Origin: Rhizobium tumorigenes
GTDB lineage: Bacteria; Pseudomonadota; Alphaproteobacteria; Rhizobiales; Rhizobiaceae
Direction of reading: 5' to 3'
NCBI RefSeq assembly: GCF_003240565.2
Contig: NZ_CP117257.1
Coordinates: 310,001-374,000 of the forward strand
Length of the DNA stretch: 64,000 nucleotides
Part shown: one piece after another, positions 26,598 through 36,138 of the stretch
Layout: each line of letters opens with the position of its first letter
How positions within the stretch are numbered: the first letter of the stretch is position 1
Notes under the pieces: generated by a model
Databases searched by the model: none
Seen by the model: the letters and a program-made list of their open reading frames with translations, nothing else
Told to the model about the DNA's origin: nothing
Translations under genes and position numbers: made by a program

Positions 26598-28011
26598 CAT
26601 TACAGTTGCGTATTTTTACAAGTTCTGAATCTATAGGCCTCCATGATTCGGAGGTCATGGATGATGGGTGCATCGATCGAGACAACGTTGGAACTTTGGG
26701 CATCGTCGCTGCGTGAAGTTAAGGCGCGTATGCGCGGATTGTTTACGCAGGAGCGCGTTGCAGCATCTGCAAACCTTTTCCTGGACGGCTTGTTAGGTGA
26801 TGAGCGCCGTAAGACAGGTTGGATGCGCGCTGAGGCGGCTGGCGATCCTGGTCCGTGGCGACAGCAAGCCATCTTGGGTCGTGGACGCTGGGACGCAGAC
26901 GGACTTCGCGACATTGTGCGCGAGTATGTTGTGGAGCACCTTGCCACAGATGATGCGGTCCTGGTCATTGATGAGACCGGCTTCCTCAAGCAGGGCAAGA
27001 CATCTTGCGGTGTTTCACGTCAATATACAGGGTCAGCGGGCAAGGTAACGAACTGCCAAATCGGTGTGTTCACCGCCTATGTTTCCGATCGTGGTCATGC
27101 CTTTATCGATCGAGCCTTGTACTTGCCAAAGAGTTGGACCAGCGATCCGGCAAGGGTTGCCGCCGCTCATGTTCCTGAAGCTGTAGCCTTCGCTACCAAG
27201 CCTGCCCTCGCTGTCGATATGATTCGGCGGGCGCTGACAGCCAAAGTGCCGTTTTCATGGGTGGCAGCAGATGCGGTGTATGGCGTCGGAGACGTCGAAG
27301 GAGCGCTGCGCCGAGCCTGCAAAGGTTACGTTCTTGGGGTTAAATCCGACCATCATTTTGGCGCTTGGTCTGGTAAGCCTTTCGTCGCAGGAACCGCTCT
27401 TGAGATTGCCCGTGATCTCGATCCGGCTGCATGGCATCGCCTTTCCGCTGGCGATGGCACAAAAGGCGCGCGGCTTCATGACTGGGCCTACTGCGAACTG
27501 GCCGATCTCGATGCCGACGAATACAGTGATACGCAAACCGGGCTTTGGACGCGCGGCTTGTTGATCCGGCGCAATATCAGCGATGGCGACCTCGCATTCT
27601 TCACGACTTGGTGCCCGGCCGGAACAGGCATTCAGACGCTCGTATCCGTCGAAGGTCACCGTTGGGCAATCGAAGATAGCTTCGAGACAGCCAAGAACGA
27701 ACTCGGCCTCGATCATAACGAGACCCGCTCGTGGCATGGCTGGCATCGCCATGTGTCGCTCGTCATGCTCGCCTTCGCAATGATGGCTGTGATCCGATAT
27801 CGCGCCAATAATGCGGCACCCCAAAAAAGACCGAGGATGCCGACCATCACGATCTGATCCGCTGGTCCATCCAAGAGGTCCGACGCATTGCGAATAAGCT
27901 TGCCCAGCGGCGTATAAAGCCCGCCCACATCATCGCATGGTCATGTTGGAGACGAGCGCATCAAGCTGCCGCCCAACGCGCTCACCTGAAATCAAAATTG
28001 CAACTGTAATG
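26598..28011 (+). mobile_element. IS701-family element, copy 1 (1414 bp)
   Basis: Terminal inverted repeats CATTACAGTTGC / GCAACTGTAATG bound the element, and CTAG is duplicated on both sides (26594-26597 and 28012-28015), as expected for IS701-type target choice. Two further copies of exactly the same length, in the same orientation, lie at 28859-30272 and 61074-62487. Confidence 0.9.
26643..27857 (+). CDS. IS701-family transposase, copy 1
   Basis: A 404-residue DDE transposase (or 398 from the second in-frame ATG pair at 26661). Motifs: VLVIDETGFLKQGKTSCG, SWVAADAVYGVGDVE, and the C-terminal WAIEDSFETAKNELGLDHNE. It is identical or nearly identical to copies 2 and 3. Complete, probably active. 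Confidence 0.92.
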   Translation: MIRRSWMMGASIETTLELWASSLREVKARMRGLFTQERVAASANLFLDGLLGDERRKTGWMRAEAAGDPGPWRQQAILGRGRWDADGLRDIVREYVVEHLATDDAVLVIDETGFLKQGKTSCGVSRQYTGSAGKVTNCQIGVFTAYVSDRGHAFIDRALYLPKSWTSDPARVAAAHVPEAVAFATKPALAVDMIRRALTAKVPFSWVAADAVYGVGDVEGALRRACKGYVLGVKSDHHFGAWSGKPFVAGTALEIARDLDPAAWHRLSAGDGTKGARLHDWAYCELADLDADEYSDTQTGLWTRGLLIRRNISDGDLAFFTTWCPAGTGIQTLVSVEGHRWAIEDSFETAKNELGLDHNETRSWHGWHRHVSLVMLAFAMMAVIRYRANNAAPQKRPRMPTITI

Positions 28012-28784
28012 CTAGGCCACGGACTCATTAGTTGAGGCGATCCATATCCTCGTCGCGACAAGCTTGAGGGCGGCCATGTAATTATCAGCGCGCCGGTCGT
28101 ATCGCGTCGCGAGGCCTCGCATCTGCTTGATACGGTTGAAGAACCGTTCCACGAGATTGCGCTGACGGTAGACCCAGCGGTTGAAGCTGAATGTCTGCTT
28201 TCGATTGGCCTTTGCAGGGATATTCGCCCAGCACTTGCGTTGCTTGGCAAAGTTACGAATTGCGTCGGTGTCATATGCCTTGTCGGCGAGGATCGTCGCG
28301 CCGGGCCGCAGGTCGCTCAACAGCTTTTCAGCCATCGGTGCATCGGCGGCTTGGCCGGCGGTGAGTTCAAGCCGAACCGGTCTGCCATCTGCATCGACAA
28401 GAGCGTGGATCTTTGTCGTCAGGCCGCCGCGCGAACGTCCCATGCAAGGATCGGCAGATCCCCCTTTTTAGCGTTGGCACCATGCTGGTGAACGCGAACA
28501 CAAGAACTGTCGATCATCACGATGTCTCCATCGTAACGTTTTGAAACGGCGTCCAGAAGACGATCCCAGACGCCCGCCTTGCGCCATCGGGAGAACCGAT
28601 TGTAAAGCGTCGTGCGCGGGCCATAACGCTCCGGCACATCTCGCCAAGACGAACCAGTCCTGAAACGCCACAGGATGCCGTTGATCACCCGGCGGTCATC
28701 GACACGTTCAATTCCACGGCTATTGTTCGGCAAAAGAGGTGCAATGATAGCCCATTCTTCGTCGCTCAATTCATGACGGCGCAT
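28012..28784 (-). CDS. IS5/IS427-type transposase in two overlapping frames
   Basis: The first frame (28784-28419) encodes ELSDEEWAIIAPLLP and the first catalytic Asp in IVMIDSSCVRVHQHG. The second (28443-28012) encodes ILADKAYDTDAI and NLVERFFNRIKQMRG. The frames switch close to a run AAAAAGGGGG on the minus strand around 28463-28472, a typical slippage site for this group, so the full transposase is probably made by frameshifting. The stop codon TAG of the second frame (28012-28014) lies within the CTAG duplicated by IS701 copy 1, so that insertion cut or replaced the original end. It is squeezed between two IS701 copies. Confidence 0.83.
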
Positions 28785-28858
28785 GGCAATCTCCTTTCAA
28801 GGAGATTGAATCATACACCGTCAATAAGATGAACCCCGTTTATGGGGACACTGCCTAG

Positions 28859-30272
28859 CATTACAGTTGCGTATTTTTACAAGTTCTGAATCTATAGGCC
28901 TCCATGATTCGGAGGTCATGGATGATGGGTGCATCGATCGAGACAACGTTGGAACTTTGGGCATCGTCGCTGCGTGAAGTTAAGGCGCGTATGCGCGGAT
29001 TGTTTACGCAGGAGCGCGTTGCAGCATCTGCGAACCTTTTCCTGGACGGCTTGTTAGGTGATGAGCGCCGTAAGACAGGTTGGATGCGCGCTGAGGCGGC
29101 TGGCGATCCTGGTCCGTGGCGACAGCAAGCCATCTTGGGTCGTGGACGCTGGGACGCAGACGGACTTCGCGACATTGTGCGCGAGTATGTTGTGGAGCAC
29201 CTTGCCACAGATGATGCGGTCCTGGTCATTGATGAGACCGGCTTCCTCAAGCAGGGCAAGACATCTTGCGGTGTTTCACGTCAATATACAGGGTCAGCGG
29301 GCAAGGTAACGAACTGCCAAATCGGTGTGTTCACCGCCTATGTTTCCGATCGTGGTCATGCCTTTATCGATCGAGCCTTGTACTTGCCAAAGAGTTGGAC
29401 CAGCGATCCGGCAAGGGTTGCCGCCGCTCATGTTCCTGAAGCTGTAGCCTTCGCTACCAAGCCTGCCCTCGCTGTCGATATGATTCGGCGGGCGCTGACA
29501 GCCAAAGTGCCGTTTTCATGGGTGGCAGCAGATGCGGTGTATGGCGTCGGAGACGTCGAAGGAGCGCTGCGCCGAGCCTGCAAAGGTTACGTTCTTGGGG
29601 TTAAATCCGACCATCATTTTGGCGCTTGGTCTGGTAAGCCTTTCGTCGCAGGAACCGCTCTTGAGATTGCCCGTGATCTCGATCCGGCTGCATGGCATCG
29701 CCTTTCCGCTGGCGATGGCACAAAAGGCGCGCGGCTTCATGACTGGGCCTACTGCGAACTGGTCGATCTCGATGCCGACGAATACAGTGATACGCAAACC
29801 GGGCTTTGGACGCGCGGCTTGTTGATCCGGCGCAATATCAGCGATGGCGACCTCGCATTCTTCACGACTTGGTGCCCGGCCGGAACAGGCATTCAGACGC
29901 TCGTATCCGTCGAAGGTCACCGTTGGGCAATCGAAGATAGCTTCGAGACAGCCAAGAACGAACTCGGCCTCGATCATAACGAGACCCGCTCGTGGCATGG
30001 CTGGCATCGCCATGTGTCGCTCGTCATGCTCGCCTTCGCAATGATGGCTGTGATCCGATATCGCGCCAATAATGCGGCACCCCAAAAAAGACTGAGGATG
30101 CCGACCATCACGATCTGATCCGCTGGTCCATCCAAGAGGTCCGACGCATTGCGAATAAGCTTGCCCAGCGGCGTATAAAGCCCGCCCACATCATCGCATG
30201 GTCATGTTGGAGACGAGCGCATCAAGCTGCCGCACGACGCGCTCATTTGAAACTAAAACTGCAACTGTAATG
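28859..30272 (+). mobile_element. IS701-family element, copy 2 (1414 bp)
   Basis: Same length, orientation and CTAG flanks (28855-28858 and 30273-30276) as copy 1. A few substitutions distinguish it, for example near the right end. It stands directly upstream of the IS66 tnpA gene and has displaced that element's left end. Confidence 0.9.
28904..30118 (+). CDS. IS701-family transposase, copy 2
   Basis: A 404-residue transposase differing from copy 1 at very few residues (for example ELVDLDADE instead of ELADLDADE, and KRLRMPT instead of KRPRMPT). The DDE motifs are unchanged. Intact. Confidence 0.92.
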   Translation: MIRRSWMMGASIETTLELWASSLREVKARMRGLFTQERVAASANLFLDGLLGDERRKTGWMRAEAAGDPGPWRQQAILGRGRWDADGLRDIVREYVVEHLATDDAVLVIDETGFLKQGKTSCGVSRQYTGSAGKVTNCQIGVFTAYVSDRGHAFIDRALYLPKSWTSDPARVAAAHVPEAVAFATKPALAVDMIRRALTAKVPFSWVAADAVYGVGDVEGALRRACKGYVLGVKSDHHFGAWSGKPFVAGTALEIARDLDPAAWHRLSAGDGTKGARLHDWAYCELVDLDADEYSDTQTGLWTRGLLIRRNISDGDLAFFTTWCPAGTGIQTLVSVEGHRWAIEDSFETAKNELGLDHNETRSWHGWHRHVSLVMLAFAMMAVIRYRANNAAPQKRLRMPTITI

Positions 30273-30286
30273 CTAGGAGTAGTCCT

Positions 30287-30697
30287 ATGACCAAGCATCC
30301 AATTGAAGTCATCACGTCCGTGGAGCGCCGGCGGCGCTGGTCTCGCGAGGACAAAGAGCGGCTCGTTGCAGCCTGCCTTGAGCCCGGTGCGGTTCTGTCC
30401 GAGATTGCCCGTGCGGCCGGCATCCACGTGAGCCAGCTCTTTCGGTGGCGCAAAGAGCTTTGCCAAATGGAGGAACCGAGGCCCGAGACGGCGAGCACGT
30501 TGATGCCCGTGATCGTGTCGGAGGCCGCGCCGGCAATCCAGCCCACCGCCACGGAAACGCCGGCCCCACCGCAACCCCGCCGGAAGCGTAGCGATGTGAT
30601 GATTGAGCTGGGCCGCGGTCGCCGTGTCCGTGTGGACAGCGACATAGACACGGAGGCGCTTGGCCGCATTCTCGATTGTGTGCTGGGTCGGCGATGA
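30287..30697 (+). CDS. tnpA: IS66-family accessory protein TnpA
   Basis: A 136-residue protein with an N-terminal helix-turn-helix (RRRRWSREDKERLVAACLE, then SEIARAAGIHVSQLFRWRKE), the usual first gene of IS66 elements. Its stop overlaps the tnpB start by four bases (ATGA). The promoter side is lost because IS701 copy 2 ends ten bases before the start codon. Confidence 0.88.
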   Translation: MTKHPIEVITSVERRRRWSREDKERLVAACLEPGAVLSEIARAAGIHVSQLFRWRKELCQMEEPRPETASTLMPVIVSEAAPAIQPTATETPAPPQPRRKRSDVMIELGRGRRVRVDSDIDTEALGRILDCVLGRR

Positions 30698-30899
30698 TCC
30701 CGGTTCCTGCTGGTGTGAAGGTCTGGTTAGCGACCGGCCATACGGACATGCGCAAAGGCTTTCCCGGTCTGTCGCTGATGGTGCAAGAGACGCTGAAGCG
30801 CGATCCGATGTGCGGGCATCTGTTCGTCTTCCGCGGTCGTGGCGGTGGCTTGATCAAGGTCATCTGGCATGATGGCCAGGGAGCCTGCCTGTTCACGAA
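30694..30899 (+). pseudogene. tnpB: IS66 TnpB gene, 5' part (split by the recombinase element)
   Basis: From ATG 30694 the frame encodes the first two thirds of IS66 TnpB (IPVPAGVKVWLATGHTDMRK to WHDGQGACLFT). After 30899 the sequence changes to the end of the serine-recombinase element. The missing C-terminal third is at 35950-36093. Joining the two at the shared AA restores the reading TKVLERGRF. Confidence 0.88.
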
Positions 30900-30909
30900 C
30901 GATCGGCGT

Positions 30910-33026
30910 TCATACTACACCTCTTTCCTCGCCAGTTGATGTTCTTGGCTCTGTTTGCATTTGTTGATACGCAGCAGCGCGATCTTCGAGTGGATTCCAT
31001 CGGCTGCATTGCTTTTGCGGCAGGTCTCCATCGGCGATTTCGTACAGGCTATAGTGCCCGTTATAGGCATGTCTGGTGATGAGGCCAAATTTGGCCCATC
31101 TGGCGACTGTTTGCTCGCTGATATTGAGATGCGCTGCCGCTTCCTGCCTTGTCAGCATTCCCCGCTGTCGCAGTCGATCATATCGTGATCGCAGCTTATA
31201 TTCGTGGATGAGATAGGCGACTTTGAGGGGTGTAAAGCGGGCGTCCTGGCAGCCGCGACGTGCGGTTCCACCTGGGCGATGTCCCTGCTCGTTTAGAATC
31301 TCGGCGATCTCGGGATAAATGTAATCGTCGAGAAGCCTATCGACCAGCTCAATGATACTGAGCTTTGTCTTGATCTGCTGAGGAGAGGATTTTGGGTTCA
31401 TGGTGGTAAGCGTCTGGATTTTGCCGCCCTTGAAGCGAACGTGAAGCTTGGTGGTTCCTTCCGCTGGCAACTTTAGGAGAGTAACATCCTCAATGATGTG
31501 GGCCAGCAATCGCTTGCGTTCGCGGCATGGGGTATCCGGATCTTTCCAGAGCTGGTTGAAGTCGGCCGTCATCGCGACTAACCGTTCGTGGACAGCTTTA
31601 TCAAGGATGAATTGATCGTGCTCTCGACCACGTTCGCGTTCTTCGCGGGCACTGGCCAGCGTGCGAAGCTTCTCGTTCCATTCACCTTCGAGCGTGTCGG
31701 CGACGAGGCGGTTACTAGGATCGACAAGCATGAAGCGGCGCTGAGCGAGCTCGGCTTCCGTTTGGGCGCGTTCGATTGCGCGACAGCGCAGCCGGTCTGC
31801 TTCTTCATGGCGGGCTTGGATCTCCTTGCGGACTTCGAGAGCGAGTTCGACGGCCGCCGGCGTCATCTGCTCGGCAATCAGCATACCGATGGCTTCATCG
31901 ACGGGAGGCCCGGCGATCGACTGACACATAGGCTCCCCACGATAAATACGGGCACGATTACAAATGTACCAGGCTTCCTGCCGGCCACGCCGCGCCGCAT
32001 AGCGAACCCTAAGATGGCTGCCGCACTGCCCACACACGGCTCGGCCTTGCAGCAGCGCCGGTCCCTCCCTTGGGATTGAAGCTCGTGCCGCTTCAAATCC
32101 ACGGCCATTCGCCTTGAGGATCTTCAGATTCTCCTGATGTCGCTCCCAGCTGATATAGCCGGGATGAGCATCGGGAATGCAGGCCGGCCAGTCATCAATG
32201 TCGCGCGCACGCAGAGTCTTTTTGCCGTCGATGGTGCGTCGAAACTGTCGTCGGCCATAGGTATAGGCGCCAGCGTAGCGCGGATTGTTCAGGACACGCA
32301 TCGCCGTCGATGCGGTCAGCGGCCGAAACAGCGTGCCGCCGTTGTGTAGGCGCGATGGAAACAATAGTCCCTCATTGCGAAAGACTTTGACGGTCTGGGA
32401 GGCGGACCCGAGGCGAGAGAACATCTCAAAGAAATGAATGATCGTTTCTCTGACTTGCGTGTCTGGATCAAGAGTCACATTGCCGAAATGGTCATAGACC
32501 AGCCCGGTCGGCAGGAGGCAACGAAACTCGCCGCGCCGCACCTTATTGAGAATGCCGCGCGTAGCCGGGCTTTGATCACATGCAGCTCGGCCTCACTCAT
32601 TGTTCCCTTCAGGCCGAGCAGGAGCCGGTCGTTGAAACTTGCCGGATCATAGACGCCGTCCTCGTCGAGGATCAGGGTGTCGGCAAGGGCGCAGATCTCC
32701 AACAGACGTTGCCAGTCGGCATTGTTGCGCGCCAGACGGGAGACTTCCAGGCCCATGACGATCCCGGCATGCCCCATGCCGACATCGCTGACCAGCCGCT
32801 GAAACCCTTCGCGCCACGCCGCCGATGCACCGGACTCTCCTTGATCGTTGTCGATGACGATAACCTGCTCGTCGCGCCAGCCGAGGGCGACAGCGCGTCC
32901 CCGAAGCGCATATTGCCGCCTGGCGCTCTCGACGTTCTCAACGACTTGCCGCATTGAAGACTGGCGGATGTACAGGTAGGCGCCGCGTTCGAGGTGATGA
33001 GGCTGGACTTTGAGGTGTACATTCAT
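30910..33026 (-). pseudogene. Large serine recombinase with a one-base deletion
   Basis: About 705 codons. The N-terminal resolvase domain (33026 down to about 32560) shows the catalytic serine region AYLYIRQSSMRQV and MGLEVSRLARNNADW. The recombinase domain, a zinc-ribbon (CGQCGSHLRVRY, then CNRARI), coiled region and a C-terminal MerR-like helix-turn-helix (LTRQEAAAHLNISEQTVARW) follow in another frame. The break is near 32545-32570: the first frame reads KARLRAAFSIRCG where a relic copy at 59711-60406 reads KAWLRGGILNKARRG. So one G is missing here. As written no full protein is made. Confidence 0.82.
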
Positions 33027-33218
33027 GGTGATCTCCGATCGTTGATGCTCATGGCGATTGTCGCAAGGACGTGAACAACGGCGCTGTGCCCGCCGTGCAG
33101 CGGCCAAGCAATTGACGATGGGTAAAGCTGCTCTCGCGGGGTGCTTGCTGTTGCTGTCAGCGCCTGAGCCCATCCCCACATGCCCCGACGCAGAAAGAGC
33201 ATCAGACCGCTACGGGCC

Positions 33219-34881
33219 GAGGCTGTGTGAAAACACCAGCGCAACCCATGGGATTTTCTAATCGAGCTTGGTCTGGTGGGAGTTGGCTGGATTTTGTGTT
33301 TATTGGGTGCTGGAATGGGTTGGAGACACGCCTGAAGGTTAGTGTGGCAGCTTTTGCGGCCCAAAATGGCGCTCAGTACCGCCTCAGGCGGTTATTGCTC
33401 TTAAAAGCGCTCTTGCACCGATCATGTTGATCATCCGTTTGATATTGTAGGCCAGCACGTGTAGCGCCATCTCCGTTCGGACGTTGTTCAGCCTGCGCAT
33501 CTGGAAATGGGTTGATCCCATCCATGCTTTGATGGTTCCGAACGGATGCTCGACCGTGCACCGTCGGGTGCGCATGAGGTTCGGATTCTCTTCCATCCGG
33601 GAATACATAGCATCGATCAGATGCTCATGTTCCCAGCGCGTGATCCGCCGTTCCTTGCCTGTTGTGCATTGTGCCTTGAGAGGGCATGACGGACAATCGG
33701 TGCGCCAGTAACGCCGAAGCATCAGACCCTTTTCCTCCGTTGTATACCTGTATGCCAGTGCCTTCCCGGCAGGGCAGACATACGTATCGGCGCTGCCGTT
33801 GTAAGCGAAGTCAGCCTTGACGAACATGCCCTTCTTGCGGTTGTTCGACGTCTCTGGCCTCGGCACTGTTGCAGTGATCCCGGCCTCATGGCAGCTAAGC
33901 AGTTCAGCTCCATTGAAATAACCACGGTCGGCGATGGCATCGAGCTTATCGATCTTTAGCGTTTCCATTGCCGCCTTGGCCATGGGGGCCAGTTGCGATC
34001 GATCATTGCCGATATTGGTGACCTCGTGCGTGACGATTAGATGCGTCTCGACATCGACCGCCGTCTGCACGTTGTAGCCCACCAGACCCGTGCCTTTGCC
34101 ATATGTCGCCATGGATCGAGCGTCTGGATCGGTCAGGGAAATCTGGCCGTCTGGTAAATCCTTCAGCGTTTCTGCTATTCCTTCCAACCGACGGACTTCC
34201 TGATGAACACGAGCGAGCTTCTCTTTCAGCCGTGTGACCTTGCGCAGCGTTGCCTCGGATTGCTCCAGGGTGTCAGCTCTGCCCATTTCCTCCAAATATC
34301 GCGACGCGCTCGCTTCGAGGTGGCTGATCCGCAATTCGATCTTGCCGGAGGTGAAGTTGCGATCTCTGTTGTTAACGGCTTTGAACTTGCTCCCATCGAT
34401 CGCAACATTGCTACCGCTCAACACGCCGACCTGGCGGCATAGTTCAACAAATCTGGCGCAGGCCTTACGGATTGCCGGACCGTTGTCTTTCCGGAAATCG
34501 GCTATGGTTTTGTGATCCGGAACTAGCCTCCCGGTCAGCCACATCGCTTCAACATTGCGCCCGGCTTCACGTTCAAGCCGTCGGCTTGACGGGACGCGGT
34601 TCAGGTAGCCGTAGATGAAAAGCTTCAGCAACATCGAAGGGTGGTAAGAGGGGCGTCCGGTCTGCGCAGGTGACATGCGGCAGAAGCCCGCGCCGGCAAG
34701 GTCCATAGCGTCGACGAATGCGTCGATCACGCGAACGGGGTGATCCTCGTCGATCCAATCCTCAAGGCGATCTGGAAAAAGCGTAACCTGATCACGACTG
34801 ATGCCTTCGATATAGCCTGACATTGCCACCTCCGATCGACGAAGATGATTCTACATCAAAACCGGGTTTTCACACAGCCTC
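33219..34881. mobile_element. IS1182-family element (1663 bp)
   Basis: Terminal inverted repeats GAGGCTGTGTGAAAAC (33219-33234) and its complement (34866-34881) are flanked by GGCC on each side (33215-33218 and 34882-34885), a palindromic 4-bp duplication. It lies inside the small ORF of the recombinase element. Confidence 0.88.
33384..34823 (-). CDS. IS1182-family transposase
   Basis: About 479 residues. N-terminal DUF772-type region (DEDHPVRVIDAFVDAMD, RPSYHPSMLLKLFIYGYL), DDE residues in VAIDGSKFKAVNN, IADRGYFNG and EHPFGTIKAWMG, and a Cys cluster (CPSCPLKAQC) before the last motif. Start ATG 34823 (MSGYIEG). Intact and probably active. Confidence 0.92.
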   Translation of the reverse strand: MSGYIEGISRDQVTLFPDRLEDWIDEDHPVRVIDAFVDAMDLAGAGFCRMSPAQTGRPSYHPSMLLKLFIYGYLNRVPSSRRLEREAGRNVEAMWLTGRLVPDHKTIADFRKDNGPAIRKACARFVELCRQVGVLSGSNVAIDGSKFKAVNNRDRNFTSGKIELRISHLEASASRYLEEMGRADTLEQSEATLRKVTRLKEKLARVHQEVRRLEGIAETLKDLPDGQISLTDPDARSMATYGKGTGLVGYNVQTAVDVETHLIVTHEVTNIGNDRSQLAPMAKAAMETLKIDKLDAIADRGYFNGAELLSCHEAGITATVPRPETSNNRKKGMFVKADFAYNGSADTYVCPAGKALAYRYTTEEKGLMLRRYWRTDCPSCPLKAQCTTGKERRITRWEHEHLIDAMYSRMEENPNLMRTRRCTVEHPFGTIKAWMGSTHFQMRRLNNVRTEMALHVLAYNIKRMINMIGARALLRAITA

Positions 34882-34985
34882 GGCCATAAGCGGCAGCGCT
34901 GCGCCGAAAGCAGCCTGGCGCAATACCTCGTACTGGGACGCGATGGTCGACGGTTGGATCAGGCATGCCACCGCCGCGGCAGTGT

Positions 34986-35465
34986 TTACCTGCTGCTTTT
35001 TTTTAGAACCCGCTCGATCGATCTGGGATGAAGCTCGATATCGAGTTCCTGGCGGAGCAGCTTGGCCAGTTCCCGGGCGCGAACGGGTTCTCCTGGGCCA
35101 AGCTGCGCCTGCAGAAATGCCAGGACTTTGTCGTCGATCTTGTGGGGACGGCGGGGGCCCGGCTTTGTCGGCACCAATCCCGCAATCCCGGCCATGTCGA
35201 AGTTCACCTTGGCCTGGTAGTAGGTTGGCCTGGAAACACCGTACTCGTCGGAGGCCTCCGTCACCGAAACCTTGTCGATGGAGACGCGACGCAGCATCTC
35301 GTATTTGACCTGCACGGCGTCGTGCGGATCGAAGAACTCGCTGCCCCGAAATTTTGGATCGCGCACCTTCTCGGGGGTGGGATTGAACGTGCCCTCTTCG
35401 ATGAGGACATCCGTCTTTGTGCGCTTGCTGTCGTACTTCGCAGACATCAATGGCTCCGAGGACAC
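34986..35465 (-). CDS. Helix-turn-helix protein of the recombinase element
   Basis: A 159-residue (or 153 from ATG 35447) soluble protein. A helix-turn-helix lies at about residues 62-90 (SVTEASDEYGVSRPTYYQA). The second half (DDKVLAFLQAQLGPGEPVRA, LAKLLRQELDIELHPRSIERV) looks like the DNA-binding part of Mu/IS630-like proteins. It is part of the three-gene head of the recombinase element and may be its regulator or a directionality factor. That role is inference. The following small ORF begins just past its stop. Confidence 0.72.
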   Translation of the reverse strand: MSSEPLMSAKYDSKRTKTDVLIEEGTFNPTPEKVRDPKFRGSEFFDPHDAVQVKYEMLRRVSIDKVSVTEASDEYGVSRPTYYQAKVNFDMAGIAGLVPTKPGPRRPHKIDDKVLAFLQAQLGPGEPVRARELAKLLRQELDIELHPRSIERVLKKSSR

Positions 35466-35641
35466 GAAGCGGCGTTAGAGTAATGCTAATTATGACGCAT
35501 TTTACTACCTCGTCAAGCTGATGCGTATGGTCTATTTGACGAAATGACTCGTAATTGCAGGCATATCCTCTCATAAAAGCGACCTCTTGCGGCATAATCC
35601 ACTTTACAAATGCGGCATATTTATCCTTACACTTCTGCACG

Positions 35642-35902
35642 TCAGCGCGGCCCCAATTTGCTCGAAAGGCGCTTCACCAGAGTGGCCAACTCCATTAAGT
35701 CGACCACCCGCAAGAGCGATCGTCCGTTGCTCATGACGACCTCAGGATCCAAGCTTACAAGATCAGTCCATTGCGGAGGAACCGACCAAACAGTGGCGTC
35801 CTCGGTCTGCAGCAAAAGGCGTTCACCATGCCGGTTGTAGCGCTTGCCGACGCACGGCAATTGTCGTGGGAATAAAGGATGAAACGGATGTGTAACCCGC
35901 AC
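35642..35902 (-). CDS. DUF5372-type small protein of the recombinase element
   Basis: 86 residues from a GTG start at 35902. It matches the pattern RVTHPFHPL, GKRYNRHGERLLL, SVPPQWTDL and a Leu-rich end (RVVDLMELATLVKRL), which I recognise as the DUF5372 family often found with such recombinases. Function unknown. First gene of the element; the promoter must lie in the 45 bases before the tnpB junction. Confidence 0.65.
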   Translation of the reverse strand: MRVTHPFHPLFPRQLPCVGKRYNRHGERLLLQTEDATVWSVPPQWTDLVSLDPEVVMSNGRSLLRVVDLMELATLVKRLSSKLGPR

Positions 35903-35949
35903 TAACTGCGTATCTGCGTTGGCAGTGGCTGCATTCTGTTGTGAGGTAC

Positions 35950-36093
35950 AAGGTCTTGGAGCGCGGACGCTTCATATGGCCGTCGGCGGCCGATGGGACC
36001 GTCGTGATTACGCCTGGGCAGCTCGGTTATCTGCTGGAAGGCATCGACTGGCGGATGCCGCAAAGGACCTGGCGACCAACATCGGCTGGATGA
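35950..36093 (+). pseudogene. tnpB: IS66 TnpB gene, 3' part
   Basis: Encodes the C-terminal third of TnpB, KVLERGRFIWPSAADGTV to EGIDWRMPQRTWRP, ending at TGA 36091-36093. It has no start of its own and is the continuation of 30694-30899. Confidence 0.87.
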
Positions 36094-36138
36094 GCAAAAA
36101 CACTGGAATGGCGGGGGCGAATATGATTCCATCTCCCC

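Larger units (their letters stand above)
33023..34971 (-). pseudogene. Small ORF of the recombinase element, interrupted by IS1182
   Basis: From a GTG at 34971 the frame encodes ACLIQPSTIASQYEVLRQAA up to LPLMA and then enters IS1182. The rest (RSGLMLFLRRGMWGWAQAL to AMSINDRRSP) resumes at 33214 and stops at 33023-33025, overlapping the recombinase ATG. Removing IS1182 and one copy of the GGCC duplication gives LMARSGLM in one frame, about 95 residues. Function unknown. Overlap with the recombinase start suggests coupled translation before the insertion. Confidence 0.68.
30900..35951. mobile_element. Serine-recombinase element inserted in IS66 tnpB
   Basis: The element reads, on the minus strand, DUF5372 protein, helix-turn-helix protein, small ORF, large serine recombinase. 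It separates two halves of a tnpB gene that rejoin in frame if an AA dinucleotide (30898-30899 and 35950-35951) is the crossover core, as expected for serine-recombinase insertion. A later IS1182 insertion lengthens it by about 1.67 kb; without it the element would be about 3.4 kb. No terminal repeats are evident. Its own recombinase gene now has a frameshift. Confidence 0.75.

Noticed and set aside
26600..26998. 132-codon minus-strand frame repeated in all three IS701 copies (also 28861-29259 and 61076-61474)
   Set aside because: Antisense to the transposase start in each copy; composition is typical of a shadow frame.
27255..27824. 189-codon minus-strand frame within IS701
   Set aside because: Antisense to the catalytic part of the transposase; repeated only because the element is repeated.
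35482..35640. Possible extra gene between the DUF5372 and helix-turn-helix genes
   Set aside because: Only a frame that runs into the helix-turn-helix gene in another phase; no ribosome-binding site or homology.
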